Source: Rhodiola kirilowii (lineage: Eukaryota > Streptophyta > Magnoliopsida > Saxifragales > Crassulaceae). Taken from it: DNA of 64,000 nucleotides. How positions within the stretch are numbered: the first letter of the stretch is position 1; the number at the start of each line of letters is the position of its first letter. The notes beneath the pieces are model-generated. The model was not told the origin of the DNA, made no database searches, and saw only the letters and a program-made list of their open reading frames with translations. The stretch covers positions 24,612,679-24,676,678 of the forward strand of contig CM066194.1 in the NCBI GenBank assembly GCA_033675215.1. Direction: 5' to 3'. The position numbers were made by a program, and so were the translations under genes. Shown here piece after piece: positions 32,684 to 43,412 of the stretch.

Positions 32684-34078
32684 TGATCAGTCGATATTTC
32701 GACTAATCATTCGCTACATTCGATGAAGGATTTCACTCATTCTCCCGGCAAATTGTCTATATTTGATGTCTTTCTCTAGTGTTTCAGGTAAAATCGACAT
32801 ATCATCGCTCCTTGGAGTCGAAATGTCAAAAGAACGGAAAGATCGATCGAAAAAGGCCAAAAACCAGAATTAAGCCTGCATCGCCCGTTACAAGCTCAAC
32901 AGCCGTTACACACCAGGTTGTAACGGGTGTAACGGCTGAGAAATTCCCCGAGACTTCACAAACTTCAAGCCCGCCCGTTACAGGCCATGTTGCCCGTTAC
33001 ACACAGGAGTGTAACGGCTATAACGGGTATGAAATCCATCAGAAGTTCTTGGCTCGCCCGTTACAGCCGTAACAGCCGTTACAGACGTTAAGGCTTGACT
33101 GTAACGGGACGGCAAATCTGGCGAAATTTACCAGGGTTTCTAAATTCGATTTTTGGGCTTTTCAGCCTTTTTAGACGGTCTATATAAGGAAACACTATCA
33201 GAATAGACTGGTTGTTGATTCTTTGGAGAAAAACCCTAACTTGGGAGAGAAGACAGAGTTTTCAGCGTGAGGATCAACGAGCGAATCGTCTACGGTTTAT
33301 TCGTTTCTTCCTTCAAACTATACTGTTTTTGTCACTCGCCATGAATAGCGAGTAGTCTTTTCTATTCCGGGATCCTACGGATCCCGTGCTATGTAACCCT
33401 AACTCTCATGTGATCAATTAAAGTTCATTATTTATGCAATTCGAATATTCAATTTCATTGTGTGCTTAATTTTATCGTTCTATGCATGTATTTACATCAA
33501 ATGGTATGTTTGCATTGATAGAACGTATTTAGGTTATATGCCGAAAGGTGGATGGGTCCTAGGGATTAACCGGATTGCATGAAATTGATATTAGGTCATG
33601 TTTACATGATTTAATAGGAAAACCTTTAATTTAATAAATCGAAATCGTTGATAATCCGTGGATGGGCGGTGTTCAACGATGGAGATTAATCTAGACAATG
33701 ATCCGTGGATGGGCGGCTTGTCTAGTGTTATTTCGGTTATTTTCCATATTCGATAGCATGAATAATTAGCGTAGAATGATTGCATGATTAGTGGGGTTAG
33801 CACGGGTGAAGTACGGATTCTGGGATTCTCTCTCTGAATTAAACACAACACTTTATTTTCTGCTATTTAATTTCTGCTATTTTTTGTGATAACAAAACCG
33901 TGTTTTTACACTTGCTAATTAGGAATAGCTAAATAGGTCGCTAGTTAACTAGTACTCACACGAATTGCTCCTAGGATCGACCCTTGGCTTACCAAGGATT
34001 ATAAATTTTGTTTGACTGCAATTTGACCCCTAAAACTAATACTTTGACAACTATAAAGGATTAAAAATACGCGTGTCA
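32684..34078 (+). repeat. Family C LTR of Athila-2
   Basis: 1395 bp, TGATCAGTCG...GTGTCA. It aligns with 22576-24044 at both ends and in the ...TCCGGGATCCTACGGATCCC segment (33367; counterpart 23332), but the palindrome cluster has a different core. TATA-like TCTATATAAGG near 33179. GGATCGACCC near 33974. Confidence 0.87.
32880..33115 (+). repeat. CCGTTACA/TGTAACGG palindrome cluster
   Basis: Three blocks. The first has CCCGTTACA, then AGCCGTTACA, an 8-nt loop, then TGTAACGGG and TGTAACGGCT, so both forward units have an exact inverted partner. It occupies the same place in the LTR as the CCGTGACA cluster of Athila-1. Confidence 0.8.
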
Positions 34079-34229
34079 AAATGGCGCCGTTGCCGGGGAG
34101 CAGCGTTTAGTGTGATATTAGATTTAATTAGTGTAGTTTAGAATATTCCACCTCATTTATTATCTGATTTTTCTGCCTTGAACTCTTCACTCGCGTCAAT
34201 TCTTGGCTCTTGCAGGTACTAGCTAGTTC

Positions 34230-36134
34230 ATGCCAAAGAAAACACCACGACGGAAGAAGCAGATTCAGATTTCAGACGAGGACACCCCGGACCGACGAAG
34301 AAATAATCGTCAGGCCCAGAACGAAGCTCGGCAGCTACGAGCACTGAACCGCAACTTCGCAGCTATAGAGATGAATCAGAATCTACTGAATGGAAGGGTC
34401 GAAGATGGCCAGCCACCACGAGTGCAACAACCAGTGCGAAGAACTCTTGGAGATTACACTACTCCACGCGTCACTGGATTTCAGTCCGCCATTGCACCAC
34501 CAGGAATAGAAGCCAATACTTGGGAGCTAAAAACTGGACTCATTCAGATGGTGCAGAACAGTCAGTTCTCGGGAAGAGTTAATGAAGATCCTCACCATCA
34601 CCTCAAGCGTTTTGTTCAGATGTGCAATACAGTGAAGACGAATGGGGTCTCTTCAGAGTCATACTACCTCAGGCTATTCCCGTTCTCACTGTCCGATAAA
34701 GCCAGCAGATGGCTAGATAGCCACGCAGAGGGCACATTTACTACATGGAATAGGCTGGCCGAAGCTTTTCTCCAGCAGTACTTCCCGCCATCGAAGACAG
34801 CTCATTTCAGGAATAAGATTATATCATTTCGTTCTATTGATGGTGAGACTCTGTACAACGCTTGGGAGAGGTACAAAGAGCTGACGAGGATGTGCCCACA
34901 TCACAATCTAGAGGAGTGGCAGATTATCGATACCTTTTATCAGGGGATCGATCAAGGGATGCGTACACTGATTAATCAAGCAGCCGGCGGGGGACTTAAT
35001 GGAGTCCCACTTGAGGACGCCTATGGTATTATAGAGAGAGCAGCCCTAGACTACCACCTCTGGACCAGCGACCGCGGTAATCCCAGGGACAGAAAAGGTG
35101 TTCAAGACCTCTGTCAAGTAGAGAGCACCAATGATATTGCTCGATTGGCTGATTCAATGAAGATACTTGCCACCGAGATGCAGAATATGAAGCTAGCAAA
35201 CAGCATGAAGTCCTCAGACGTCGCTCACGTTGGCGTATATTGTCAGATTTGCGGCTCCCCTTCTCACTACGCAGATGGCTGTCCAGTGATCGGATCAGAC
35301 AATAACAGCGGAAACCAGGAGGATGCTAATTATGTTGGGCAGAATAATCATGGGACTGGTTTTGGCTATGGTTCGGAAACTAACAGGTGGGACAACCAGA
35401 ACAGGAACAATCCTAATCTCTCTTATAAGCCACAGAATCAGGTAGCACCAGGATTCCCTTACAGGCAACAGCAAGACAATGCTCCCTACCAGCCAAAGAA
35501 TCATTACAGCAACCAAACCCAGCAGCAGCAAAATCAGAATTCTGGGACCTATAACAGTCGAGATCAGCCAAAACGAGATCAGAATTCTGAATCGACGTCA
35601 AACATGGAAGCCATGCTAGCCAGCTTCATAACCGAACAACGAAAGACGTCTGAGAATCAGCAACGGGCATATGAGCAAACCGCCACTGAGGTAAGGAACC
35701 TGCAAAGGACTGTTGAGGAGCTCGCTGTTCATGGTAGGATGCTGGAAAATCAGATTGCTCAACTAGCAAATTCAGCAAACAGGGAGCAGGGGAAACTTCC
35801 GTCGAAGCCAGATCTGAATCATATGGCATCGGTAAATGCCATCACACTACGGGGAGGTAAGCATGTTGAAATGGTGCCAGCTCAAGCCACTCGTACTCCA
35901 GCTGCAAAATCAGCACTTGATTCTACACCCGCTGAAGAGGAAACGTCGAAGGACGCTGAAAACCGAGCTGAAAATTCTACACAGCCAGTGGAGCCAGCCC
36001 CTTATAGACCTCCAATTCCATTCCCTCAGCGACTCAAGAGTCCATGCAGTTTGTCGATAAAGTTCATACTCTTTACATCACGATGCCCTTCACCGATGCG
36101 ATCACCCAGATTCCCACTTATGCGCAGTTCATGA
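34230..36134 (+). CDS. Athila-2 gag, 634 aa
   Basis: One long open frame about 130 bp after the primer site. A basic N-terminus (MPKKTPRRKKQ) is followed by the capsid-type gag domain at residues ~105-290: NEDPHHHLKRFVQMCNTVK, LRLFPFSLSDKASRWLDS, WNRLAEAFLQQYFPPSKTA, CPHHNLEEWQIIDTFYQGID, NQAAGGGLNG. A zinc knuckle CQICGSPSHYADGC (CX2CX4HX4C) is near residue 340. A Gln/Asn-rich region and a helical stretch with MLENQIAQLANS follow, then VNAITLRGGK, which in Athila elements leads into protease. The last ~25 residues do not look Athila-like, so the natural frame probably continued differently. Gag packages element RNA in the cytoplasm. Confidence 0.88.
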   Translation: MPKKTPRRKKQIQISDEDTPDRRRNNRQAQNEARQLRALNRNFAAIEMNQNLLNGRVEDGQPPRVQQPVRRTLGDYTTPRVTGFQSAIAPPGIEANTWELKTGLIQMVQNSQFSGRVNEDPHHHLKRFVQMCNTVKTNGVSSESYYLRLFPFSLSDKASRWLDSHAEGTFTTWNRLAEAFLQQYFPPSKTAHFRNKIISFRSIDGETLYNAWERYKELTRMCPHHNLEEWQIIDTFYQGIDQGMRTLINQAAGGGLNGVPLEDAYGIIERAALDYHLWTSDRGNPRDRKGVQDLCQVESTNDIARLADSMKILATEMQNMKLANSMKSSDVAHVGVYCQICGSPSHYADGCPVIGSDNNSGNQEDANYVGQNNHGTGFGYGSETNRWDNQNRNNPNLSYKPQNQVAPGFPYRQQQDNAPYQPKNHYSNQTQQQQNQNSGTYNSRDQPKRDQNSESTSNMEAMLASFITEQRKTSENQQRAYEQTATEVRNLQRTVEELAVHGRMLENQIAQLANSANREQGKLPSKPDLNHMASVNAITLRGGKHVEMVPAQATRTPAAKSALDSTPAEEETSKDAENRAENSTQPVEPAPYRPPIPFPQRLKSPCSLSIKFILFTSRCPSPMRSPRFPLMRSS

Positions 36135-36511
36135 AGGAGATTATGAGTGGGAAAAGAAAGATTGACGGGATCGAGAATGTGGCCCTGAGCGAGGAATGTA
36201 GCACAGCCACGGACCAGCCCATGCCACCCAAACTTCAAGACTCAGGGAGTTTTGTGATATTGGTGGTTTTCCTGTTCGTCGTGCCTTATGTGATCTAGGT
36301 GCTAGTGTGTCTATCATGCCATACTCTTTATATGCTAAACTGAATTTGGGTGATCTCTGTCCTACTAATATCACCATTCGCCTTGCGGATCGTTCTTGTA
36401 GACTCCCGAGAGGGATTCTAAAGGATGTTCCAGTCAAGGTGAAGAACTTGTTTTTTCCTGCTGATTTCATAGTATTGGACATCTCTGAGGACGTAGATAT
36501 CCCAATTATTC
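36044..36511 (+). pseudogene. Athila-2 protease start
   Basis: Pieces read FTDAITQIPTYAQFMKEIMS, the SIMPYSLYAKLNLGD part of the active-site loop, then FPADFIVLDISEDVDIPI and ILG, where the element ends. It parallels 25560-26020 in Athila-1. Confidence 0.8.
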
Positions 36512-36569
36512 TTGGTGGCGGTGTCATGCTAACGGTGAACGCATAGCGTCCATTGTCAGCATGTGTGAC

Positions 36570-38277
36570 CCACGTTCTGCCATCATTGGGTCGGTCTTCC
36601 TCTTGATTCAAATCAGGACGGTGTCTACGGGTGAAGTGTTTGTTCGTAGGTTTGCAAGTCATGGATCGTGCTGCTTCTTCCCGTGCCGCCTTCATGTTTG
36701 ACCTCCTTATCATGCTAATATTCGCCTTTGGGTTTTGGATGGTTTGTGACGGAAGTCGGCCAGGTTCATTAGTAAGGGCGAACATTGAGGTAGCGAGCTG
36801 GGACATTTGTTTCTTCAGGTCGGCAATTGCTCCATCATTTTTCACCTGGTTTTGATGGACAGTGGCACTTAATTGATTCACGGTGCCCGATATTTGATTA
36901 ATATTGCCCTGGAGCTCCTTCATCATGTCCTCAAGCCACTTGTTTGGTCCTTGCTGATTACTCGGGCCCGCCTGATATTGATTAGGTCCCTTCTGTTGAT
37001 ACTGACCTGTTGGTGGGGCGTTCTGGTTGTACTGTCGGTGTGGAGGTTGGTAGAATGACTGAGCTAGTTGAGGGGCAGCTTGTTGTGTTTCCTTCTGAGG
37101 ATAGCTGTTGTTTCACCAGCTCGGGTTGGTTGCTTGACCATACTGTCGGCTTGGTCCGGCTTTGTCATTGTTGTTGTTGTTGTTGTACCCTTGGTATCCT
37201 CCTACTGTATTTACTTCTGCCGGGTCCTCTACTAGTATTGTCGAGCATGCGTCAATCTTGTGGTCCGTAGAACCACAAAATTCGCAAGGTTTCACTTGAG
37301 CTAGCTGCCTCCGTAGGATCTGAACCATCATCTCCTTTATTTGTTTCATCTCCTCTGGCATGGAGTTTACTGACGTCTCGGCTCGTGCTACATTCTTTGT
37401 TCGGGAGAATTCTTCTTGCCGAGTTGTCTCCTCTCTAAATTGGGCATTTTCAGCAACGTCGATGATGCGATTCCTTATGCCACTTAATGATAGATTCATC
37501 ATGGATCCTCCAACTGAGGCATCCAGAAGCATTTTGTCTAAAGGTCTTAATCCATCGATGAGGTATTCGATGATGAGTTTCTCGGGCAGTCCAAGGGTGC
37601 AGCAGCTTCTCTCCAGGCGATTGAACTTCTCCAGGTAATCGTACATGGTTTCATTGGGCCCCTGCTTGATGTCCTGCAGTTGCCTCCTTACTTGCATTGC
37701 TCTTCCCGCTGGGTAGTATTTGTCCATGAATTTCTTTTGCATCTGAGCCCATGTTCTGATGCTTCCCGAAGGCAATGAAAGGAACCAGTCATTTGCCGAG
37801 TCGATGAGGGAAAAGTAGAAAGCCTTCAATTTGAAGTCTTCTACATTCACGCCATTGGGTTTTAGGTTTTGGCAAATGCCATGTAAGCGTTGGAGATGTG
37901 TTGATGGCGATGTTTTCTAGCTCAGGGCCCTCGTAAATGCACCACGGTTGATTTTCGAAATCTGGGGCATTAAGTTCTCCCATAGTAGGCGCACGGTAGT
38001 TGTTATCCCCATAGTAGTCATCAAAGACGGGTTCTCGCCTTGGCACTTGTCGAGGTTGAGGGGGTGGGGGATGTCTAGGGGGTTGCACTGGACCAGCTTC
38101 GTTTCGGTCCTCGGGTGGTCCTTGGTTTCTTCGAACGGCCTCTCTATTATGAGCTCTTTGGTTTCGGATGAGTTGTTCCGGATCGTCAATAAATGGAGGC
38201 GGCGCCTCATTATTTTGATCGTACAAGTTCATCTCGTCATCATCCTGATAGTCATGGTGGCTTCCTGCACGAGACAT
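36570..38277 (-). pseudogene. Gag half of the array 1 gag-protease
   Basis: Minus strand from 38277: MSRAGSHHDYQDDDEMN, an Arg/Pro-rich stretch and MGELNAPDFENQPWCIYEGP. The next open piece (37850-37113) has the capsid-type domain: DFKLKAFYFSLIDSANDWF, YYPAGRAMQVRRQLQ, QGPNETMYDYLEKFNRLERS, LLDASVGG, then a knuckle CEFCGSTDHKIDAC (CX2CX4HX4C). A further piece holds a helical MMKELQGNINQISGTVNQLS and the ADLKKQMSQLATS repeat, then a Pro/Ser linker up to the Athila-2 insertion. The gene is related to family B gag (44949-46108) more than to 15387-16706. It carries a few breaks. Confidence 0.82.
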
Positions 38278-38369
38278 GGTTATGTAGAAGCGAGTTTGAA
38301 ATTTTAAAAGAAAAAGAAAGAATAATTATCCGATTGATATTTTCTAATTCCCCGGCAACGGCGCCAATT

Positions 38370-40337
38370 TGACAGCACTGCCTTGTCGCGAGGCAATGTG
38401 TACAAAATAAATTTATAAATCCGCTACTCGTGACTTTACTATTGGGTAGTAAAGCGGTAAGTAGGGGTCGAACCCAAGGGAATTAGTGGATAGTTGTTCT
38501 TTCGAAAATGGAAAGTAAGACCGTTGGAGGTTGGTTGTGATTTTAGTACTGAAAGTAGCGTGGGTTGGTTGTGATTTTAGTACTGAAAAGTAAATGACTG
38601 AAAGTAAAGAAAGTAAATACAGGACTGAAAGTAAATACTGAAAAGTAAAGTGCTGGAATAGTCCAATTCAATAGCTACTTAATCAACATACTTTTGGTAT
38701 GGACTGATATTGAAAGGGTTTGTAATAAGCGACAGAAAGTAAATTACTGAAAGTAAATGCTGGAACAGTCGAATTCAATATCTACTTAATCAACATACTT
38801 TTGGTATGGACTGATATTGAAAGGGTCTGTAATAAGCGACAGAAAGTAAATTGCTGAAAAGTAGATTGCTAGAAAGTAAATGTGCGGAAATTAAAGTACT
38901 GAAAGTAAATGACTGAAAATAAGCAGTTGATAATGAGACTGAAAGTAAAGTGACAGGTGATGTTTCAATTAAAGGAAAGGATTCGGTTTTAGGGGCCTTA
39001 TATCATAAATCTGTTTATCATCGACCTCTAATGATCATACTAAGTGTTCAAAGATGTATCGAGGCTATTTCTAGCACTTGACTTGCCACACCGTCTAGTC
39101 CTTTTCAAGACATAGAACTCTTGTTCTAGTTGGGCTAATTCCTCCTTTCGAAGTATCTTAGCTTATGTGCATCCATTTGATCAATCATTTCCGATCAACC
39201 AAATGGTGTTTAAAAGAGGTTGAACTCCACAGATAAGCTGTGCTCTTTCGAGCCTCCACTTATCCACGGAAATTCACGAACCCATGGAAGAGCTTTGCTC
39301 TTTCGAGCCTCCACTCAACCAATAGCGTTCTGACCTAATATATGGCACATAGAACAAGTTGAACACAAAGAGGCACTAAGAGAAGGGTCTAAAACATTTT
39401 ATGATACAAGCACACCCCTTCAACCGAATGAAGGGTTTAGCTACGAGTATCCATGGAAGTGGATATCATAGCTAAGTGCTTAGAAAACTAAAGGGTTTCA
39501 AATCAAAGACAAGGAAAGTAAAGGTTTTGATTTTGAAAGACAGGAAAGTAAAGGTTTTTGAAAGTAAAACTCAAGAACAAACTTGGGGCTTTTGATTCAA
39601 AGTAAAGTGTTTACAAGGATTGTGGGATGGATTGTAGAGAGATTTCTATCCAAGCAACAAGTGATCAAAGAACCAAAATGGGACTAGAACCAAGGACCAA
39701 AGACTAGGATTTTTTTAGGACCACAATTTGGGACCAAAGACTACAATTTTTGGGACCACAATTTGGGACACTTCTTCAAGGAGGAGGATGACTTGTATTT
39801 ATAGGCAAGGGGAGAGGAGGAGGAGCCCACACATGTCAAAGGGGGAGAGGAGGGCTCAAAAGCCGCCGGCCATGAGGTGGCAACACCCCAAAGACGCCGC
39901 CCATGTGTCACTCTCCCATGAGAAGCCGCCGGCCATAGGTGGAGGGAGCGGGTGTGAGTGGGTTGTGATATTTTGTTCTTCAAAAGCCATCGGTTCCCAT
40001 GCAACTCCGGTTAGACTTTGGTTGCCCCTTGGTTGCTTCTTGGTTGACATCAAAGGACAAGGCACTTATACTTCACATTTAACTTGTGTTCTTGATCTTT
40101 GTTGGAACAAGTGATTGGGATTTAGTTGTGGCTTGATCGGAGTATTGCCGGAGCATGGCCAGTTTTGACTTGTAATCCACTTTTAGCGTTAAAAACTCCT
40201 TTTTAGCTCGTTTCACCTCTACTCCTTGAAATAGCCTGTAGAACAAAAGTGAAACTAACAAGTAAAAGTTGTCAAGACAAAGCGTCTAATTTGGTGGGTT
40301 TAACTGTCTAAATGAATCATATAAATATGGTCCATCA
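38370..40337 (-). repeat. Family A LTR (5' LTR in array 1)
   Basis: 1968 bp. Starts on the plus strand TGACAGCACTG beside the inverted primer site (38349-38366) and ends GGTCCATCA. It has the same two 107-bp units (from 38653 and 38760), so that duplication predates insertion. It is followed by GATCACCCCACAC, the interior side of another element. Confidence 0.88.
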
Positions 40338-40367
40338 GATCACCCCACACTTTTAGTTGTTTGTCCC

Positions 40368-40676
40368 GACCCGAAAATATTGTTCACGACCCGAAATTAC
40401 TGTTCATCCTGGGATTACTGTTCACGCTGGAATTACTGTTCACAGGCCGAGAATACTGTTCACGAGCCGAAAATACTGTTCACAACGCTCCTCTGGCTTT
40501 GTTCTTCAACTGCGATGCTTCTGGCATGAAAATGCCATCTTTTAAGCGTGTTTCCTCCTAGAGCTTTCGAAACACCTGAAATGCAAAACAACACTAAGAT
40601 GTAACTGTTTGCATAATAAAGTGCTGGAATTGATGGGATTTGTTGACTCGATGAGTCGTATAAATACGGCTCATCA
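40368..40676 (-). repeat. Family B LTR, partial, with ACTGTTCAC minisatellite
   Basis: Minus strand starts TGATGAGCCG at 40676. The first 309 bp of the LTR remain. From about 40378 to 40485 there are six ACTGTTCAC-type units about 18-21 bp apart, also seen at 43877-43988 and 56740-56848. Confidence 0.85.
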
Positions 40677-42347
40677 AACCACCCCACACTTAAACTTGTT
40701 TGTCCCAAACAAGGACTAGGTCATAAGAGGAAAAATAAAGTACGAACATCACAAAGCTTCGGCATCCTAGATATGCTACATGAATGTGACTCGGCTAATC
40801 TAGATTTCACTTTTCCATGCATAATTGTTACTAAAAGCCTTGTGCGAAGACATGGAGTAATGATACGTGTTACCTTTGGGCCGAGATGCAAATCAATTCG
40901 GATGTCTCAAGAGATAGTCCTTTTTAGACCCATGAACCGCACTCTTGGTTCCGAACTCTTGCTATATGGTTACGCTTCATTGCTTCTTCTTGCACGTGAT
41001 TGATTCGAGCTTCAAGGTGTTTGAGTTCTTTTCGGACAGCTTGTAGTGACTCGGTTGATGTATCAATGGGGCACTTCACTTTGTTGCGGTGTAAGATTTC
41101 ACAATGGAATGAATTTGTTTCCTTGTGCTACGGATTGTGATTGCTTGAACCTACTTGCTCTCACTCATCCTCGTCCTTTTGACGCGAGTCAAGCCAAGGG
41201 TCGCTTGTCTATTTTCCCAGCTACTTGGACTAGAGTTTGGACGGTGTGATGTATTCCCGTCCCAACCATCCGCAAAAGTACCGCAGTGGCAGAGCAGACT
41301 CGTAACCATGTCACCTCGAAGTGCTAGCCTCCACGAAATCCACATGACCATATAACTCGAATTCGGTCCTTTGAATGTTCTGTTAGGTCTCTCTAGGACG
41401 TTTCTATCAACTCCATATCTCTGTTTATCTCAACTAACTAAGGCACGTAGTGGGTTAAGTTCACATGTAATCGCACAAGTCAAATTTCACTAAAGACATG
41501 CATGTAATCGGCTCTATCTATTTCACCTTATCAATATCCAATACCGCAAATCTAGGAAGTAGAGAAGAAACATGTACAAAAATTTTAAAAATTTTGGGAA
41601 ACGTGCTGACTCTATGTAGGTGCAGAAAAGTAAACGTGCTGACTCGATGACTGACTCTCCCACCCCACACTTTTGAAATAAGTCGTGTCCATATGGCACG
41701 ATTTAGACTCTAGACTCACATGCATGCAAACAATATGGGAAAGAAGAGAAAAAGGTTGGAACAATACTCCCCTCGGGTGGTCGTGGCATGGATGTGGCAC
41801 CGTCCTGGGCATGTGCTCGCATGGTTCTCCTCATGCGCTCGCATGGTCCCGACCAGTGGCATGAAATTGCCGTGCGTTCGCACGATGGCCTTGTGTGCTA
41901 GCATGTGGTTGAATTCCCAGCCGTGTGCGCTTGCACAGTCTCCTCATGCGTTCGCATGAACTTGACCCGTCGCATGAAATCCTTGTGCGATCGCATGACT
42001 GGGTGTGCGTTCTCGTCTGGTGCTGTGCTTGAGACTTTGTGCGATCGCATGATAGTCTTGTGCGTTCGCACAAAACTGACCAGTCGCATGAAATCTTCAT
42101 GCGATCGCATGACCTGTTCTGCGAGCTCGCACTTCTAGCCTGTAGGCATTCATGCGAACGCATGAAGTGTATCTGTTCCCTGCATGAAAATCATTTTCTT
42201 TCCCAAGTACAATGTGATGAATATGACTCAAAACTCAAATAAACAAAATAAGTAAATAAGAAAAAAGAACGGAAAGAAATGCTGGGTTGCCTCCCTGCGA
42301 GCGCCTTTGTTTTACGTCGTTGGCTCGACGGTACCTCATTTTAGGGA
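40677..42347 (-). other. Noncoding 3' region of the family B element
   Basis: Plus-strand order: purine tract AACCACCCCACACTT, hairpin H3 variant at 40696-40712 (TTGTTTG-TCC-CAAACAA), a block resembling family A near 41165-41440 (with CTACTTGGACTAGAGTT and TATCAACTCCATATCTC), an H2 variant at 41195-41207, a purine-like CACCCCACACTTTTGAA near 41660, the palindrome array (41815-42170), and H1 at 42281-42298. No gene. Confidence 0.75.
41815..42170 (-). repeat. Array of TGCG..CGCA palindromes
   Basis: At least ten short palindromic or near-palindromic strings: TGCGATCGCA three times (near 41988, 42039, 42099), TGCGTTCGCA and TGCGAACGCA variants, TGCGAGCTCGCA, TGTGCGCTTGCACA. They lie 20-60 bp apart in otherwise unremarkable AT/GC-mixed DNA. 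Many are flanked as CATG...CATG. Arg/Cys-rich frames here are by-products. Confidence 0.8.
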
Positions 42348-43412
42348 TCACAAGTTAGGATCCCATGGGCGTGTGAGGTCAAACTTTTCTCCAGCGACTC
42401 CTTCAATCTGTCTGAAATCCTCTTGGAATGACGTGCTTGGGTCTGCTCTCCATTGATCGGGCGGGTTCGCCTTCACATTCTCCCGAGTTGGCGAGGACAT
42501 CTTAACCATAGCTGCTGGTTCATTCACATGTGTGGTCTCTTTTGGTAGGTCAGGGACTAGGGCACCGAAATCTGATCTGTTCACAATGTCCGGCGGTTTC
42601 TTTGTGCATGGCCGATCAGCATCCCCATAGACATAGAAATTTGATGTCTTTCCATCGAATGCAAGTGACAGGAAGCCTATGCCCATGTCAATCTTGGTCT
42701 TGGTGGTGTGAAGGAATGGCCGTCCCAAAATGAGTGCTGGAGGATCGTCGTTTCTAGCATCTCCCATCTGCAAGACATAGAAATTTGCAGGAACAACAAG
42801 GTCTCCTACTCGGAGGGTTAGGTCTTCAAGCAATCCAATAGGGCAAATACAAGATTTATCCCCTAATTCTATCGACAACCTAGGCGGTTTTAATGGGCCA
42901 AGTTTCAATGAGCAATATAATGAATAGGGCATGACATTAACAGCAGCACCCAAATCAATTAAGCAGTGATGTATCTGAGCCTCACCGATACCACAGGTGA
43001 CCTTGAAGGCACCTGGGTCCTTACTTTTTCCAGGCGGTGCCTCATGGCTCGTAGCGGGTGGGTTCCTCATCATCGGGTCATTCTGCGTAGGCCTCGCAAC
43101 TAATCTGCCTTCCAGTTCGTCCATGTGCGTCATATAGCCTTCGGGAGCAATCACATGCACAAAACATGAAGAACCGTGAGTGTCAACGTTCTCGGTCCTG
43201 GGGACCGTGGTCTTCTCGGACAGTCCGACAGTGAGGACCGGGTCTATCTCGGCATGTTCTCCTTCAGGCGCCGGCGGGTTGAAGTCCTCTGATGCCCAGA
43301 TGTAATCTGATCTAGGCTTTTCCTCTCTGACCCTTGCCATCGTATTGAGCATCTCGTTCTCCCAATATGCGGACTCCTTTAGTGCCGCGTCCATGTCCAC
43401 TACTTCTACCAT
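42348..43412 (-). CDS. Gag-protease, protease part (family B), 354 aa open
   Basis: An unbroken stretch encodes an acidic N-terminal region, KDPGAFKVTCGIGEAQIHHC, the active-site LIDLGAAVNVMPYSLYCS (DLGA), GLLEDLTLRVGDLVV, LILGRPFLHTTKTKIDMGIG and a C-terminal tail ending EKFDLTRPWDPN. This is the retropepsin-like domain of plant Ty3 gag-protease. Upstream gag sequence continues into 43413-43680 and, past the solo LTR, 44949-46108, so the Met at 43412 is internal to the gene. No RT follows the stop; hairpin H1 lies 49 nt after it. Confidence 0.82.
   Translation of the reverse strand: MVEVVDMDAALKESAYWENEMLNTMARVREEKPRSDYIWASEDFNPPAPEGEHAEIDPVLTVGLSEKTTVPRTENVDTHGSSCFVHVIAPEGYMTHMDELEGRLVARPTQNDPMMRNPPATSHEAPPGKSKDPGAFKVTCGIGEAQIHHCLIDLGAAVNVMPYSLYCSLKLGPLKPPRLSIELGDKSCICPIGLLEDLTLRVGDLVVPANFYVLQMGDARNDDPPALILGRPFLHTTKTKIDMGIGFLSLAFDGKTSNFYVYGDADRPCTKKPPDIVNRSDFGALVPDLPKETTHVNEPAAMVKMSSPTRENVKANPPDQWRADPSTSFQEDFRQIEGVAGEKFDLTRPWDPNL

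Larger units (their letters stand above)
32684..36511 (+). mobile_element. Athila-2, partial copy inserted in array 1
   Basis: Plus strand: family C LTR (32684-34078), primer site (34082-34099), a long gag, and the start of protease, ending at IILG near 36511. No 3' LTR is present. The host gag-protease resumes with a 58-bp direct repeat (32626-32683 and 36512-36569), far longer than the usual 5 bp. The repeat copies are identical, suggesting a recent event. Confidence 0.85.
28528..40367 (-). mobile_element. TR-GAG array 1 (family A), minus strand, holding Athila-2
   Basis: Two family A LTRs in the same orientation (28528-30490 and 38370-40337) bracket a gag-protease interior, with the tRNA-Asp primer site at 38349-38366 and hairpin H3 plus purine tract at 30491-30526. 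Beyond the outer (right) LTR another ~30 bp of family A polypurine-side interior (40338-40367) is present, which a simple insertion would not have, so two elements were once joined by a shared LTR. Left flank is CTCCC in Athila-1 integrase; no matching right flank is present. Confidence 0.82.

Noticed and set aside
41815-42170. CRISPR-like array
   Set aside because: Units are short variable palindromes at irregular spacing in plant retroelement DNA; no constant repeat of 24-40 bp and no cas genes.
41720-42242. Arg/Cys/Met-rich frames on both strands
   Set aside because: By-products of the TGCG..CGCA palindrome array; composition changes with every frame.
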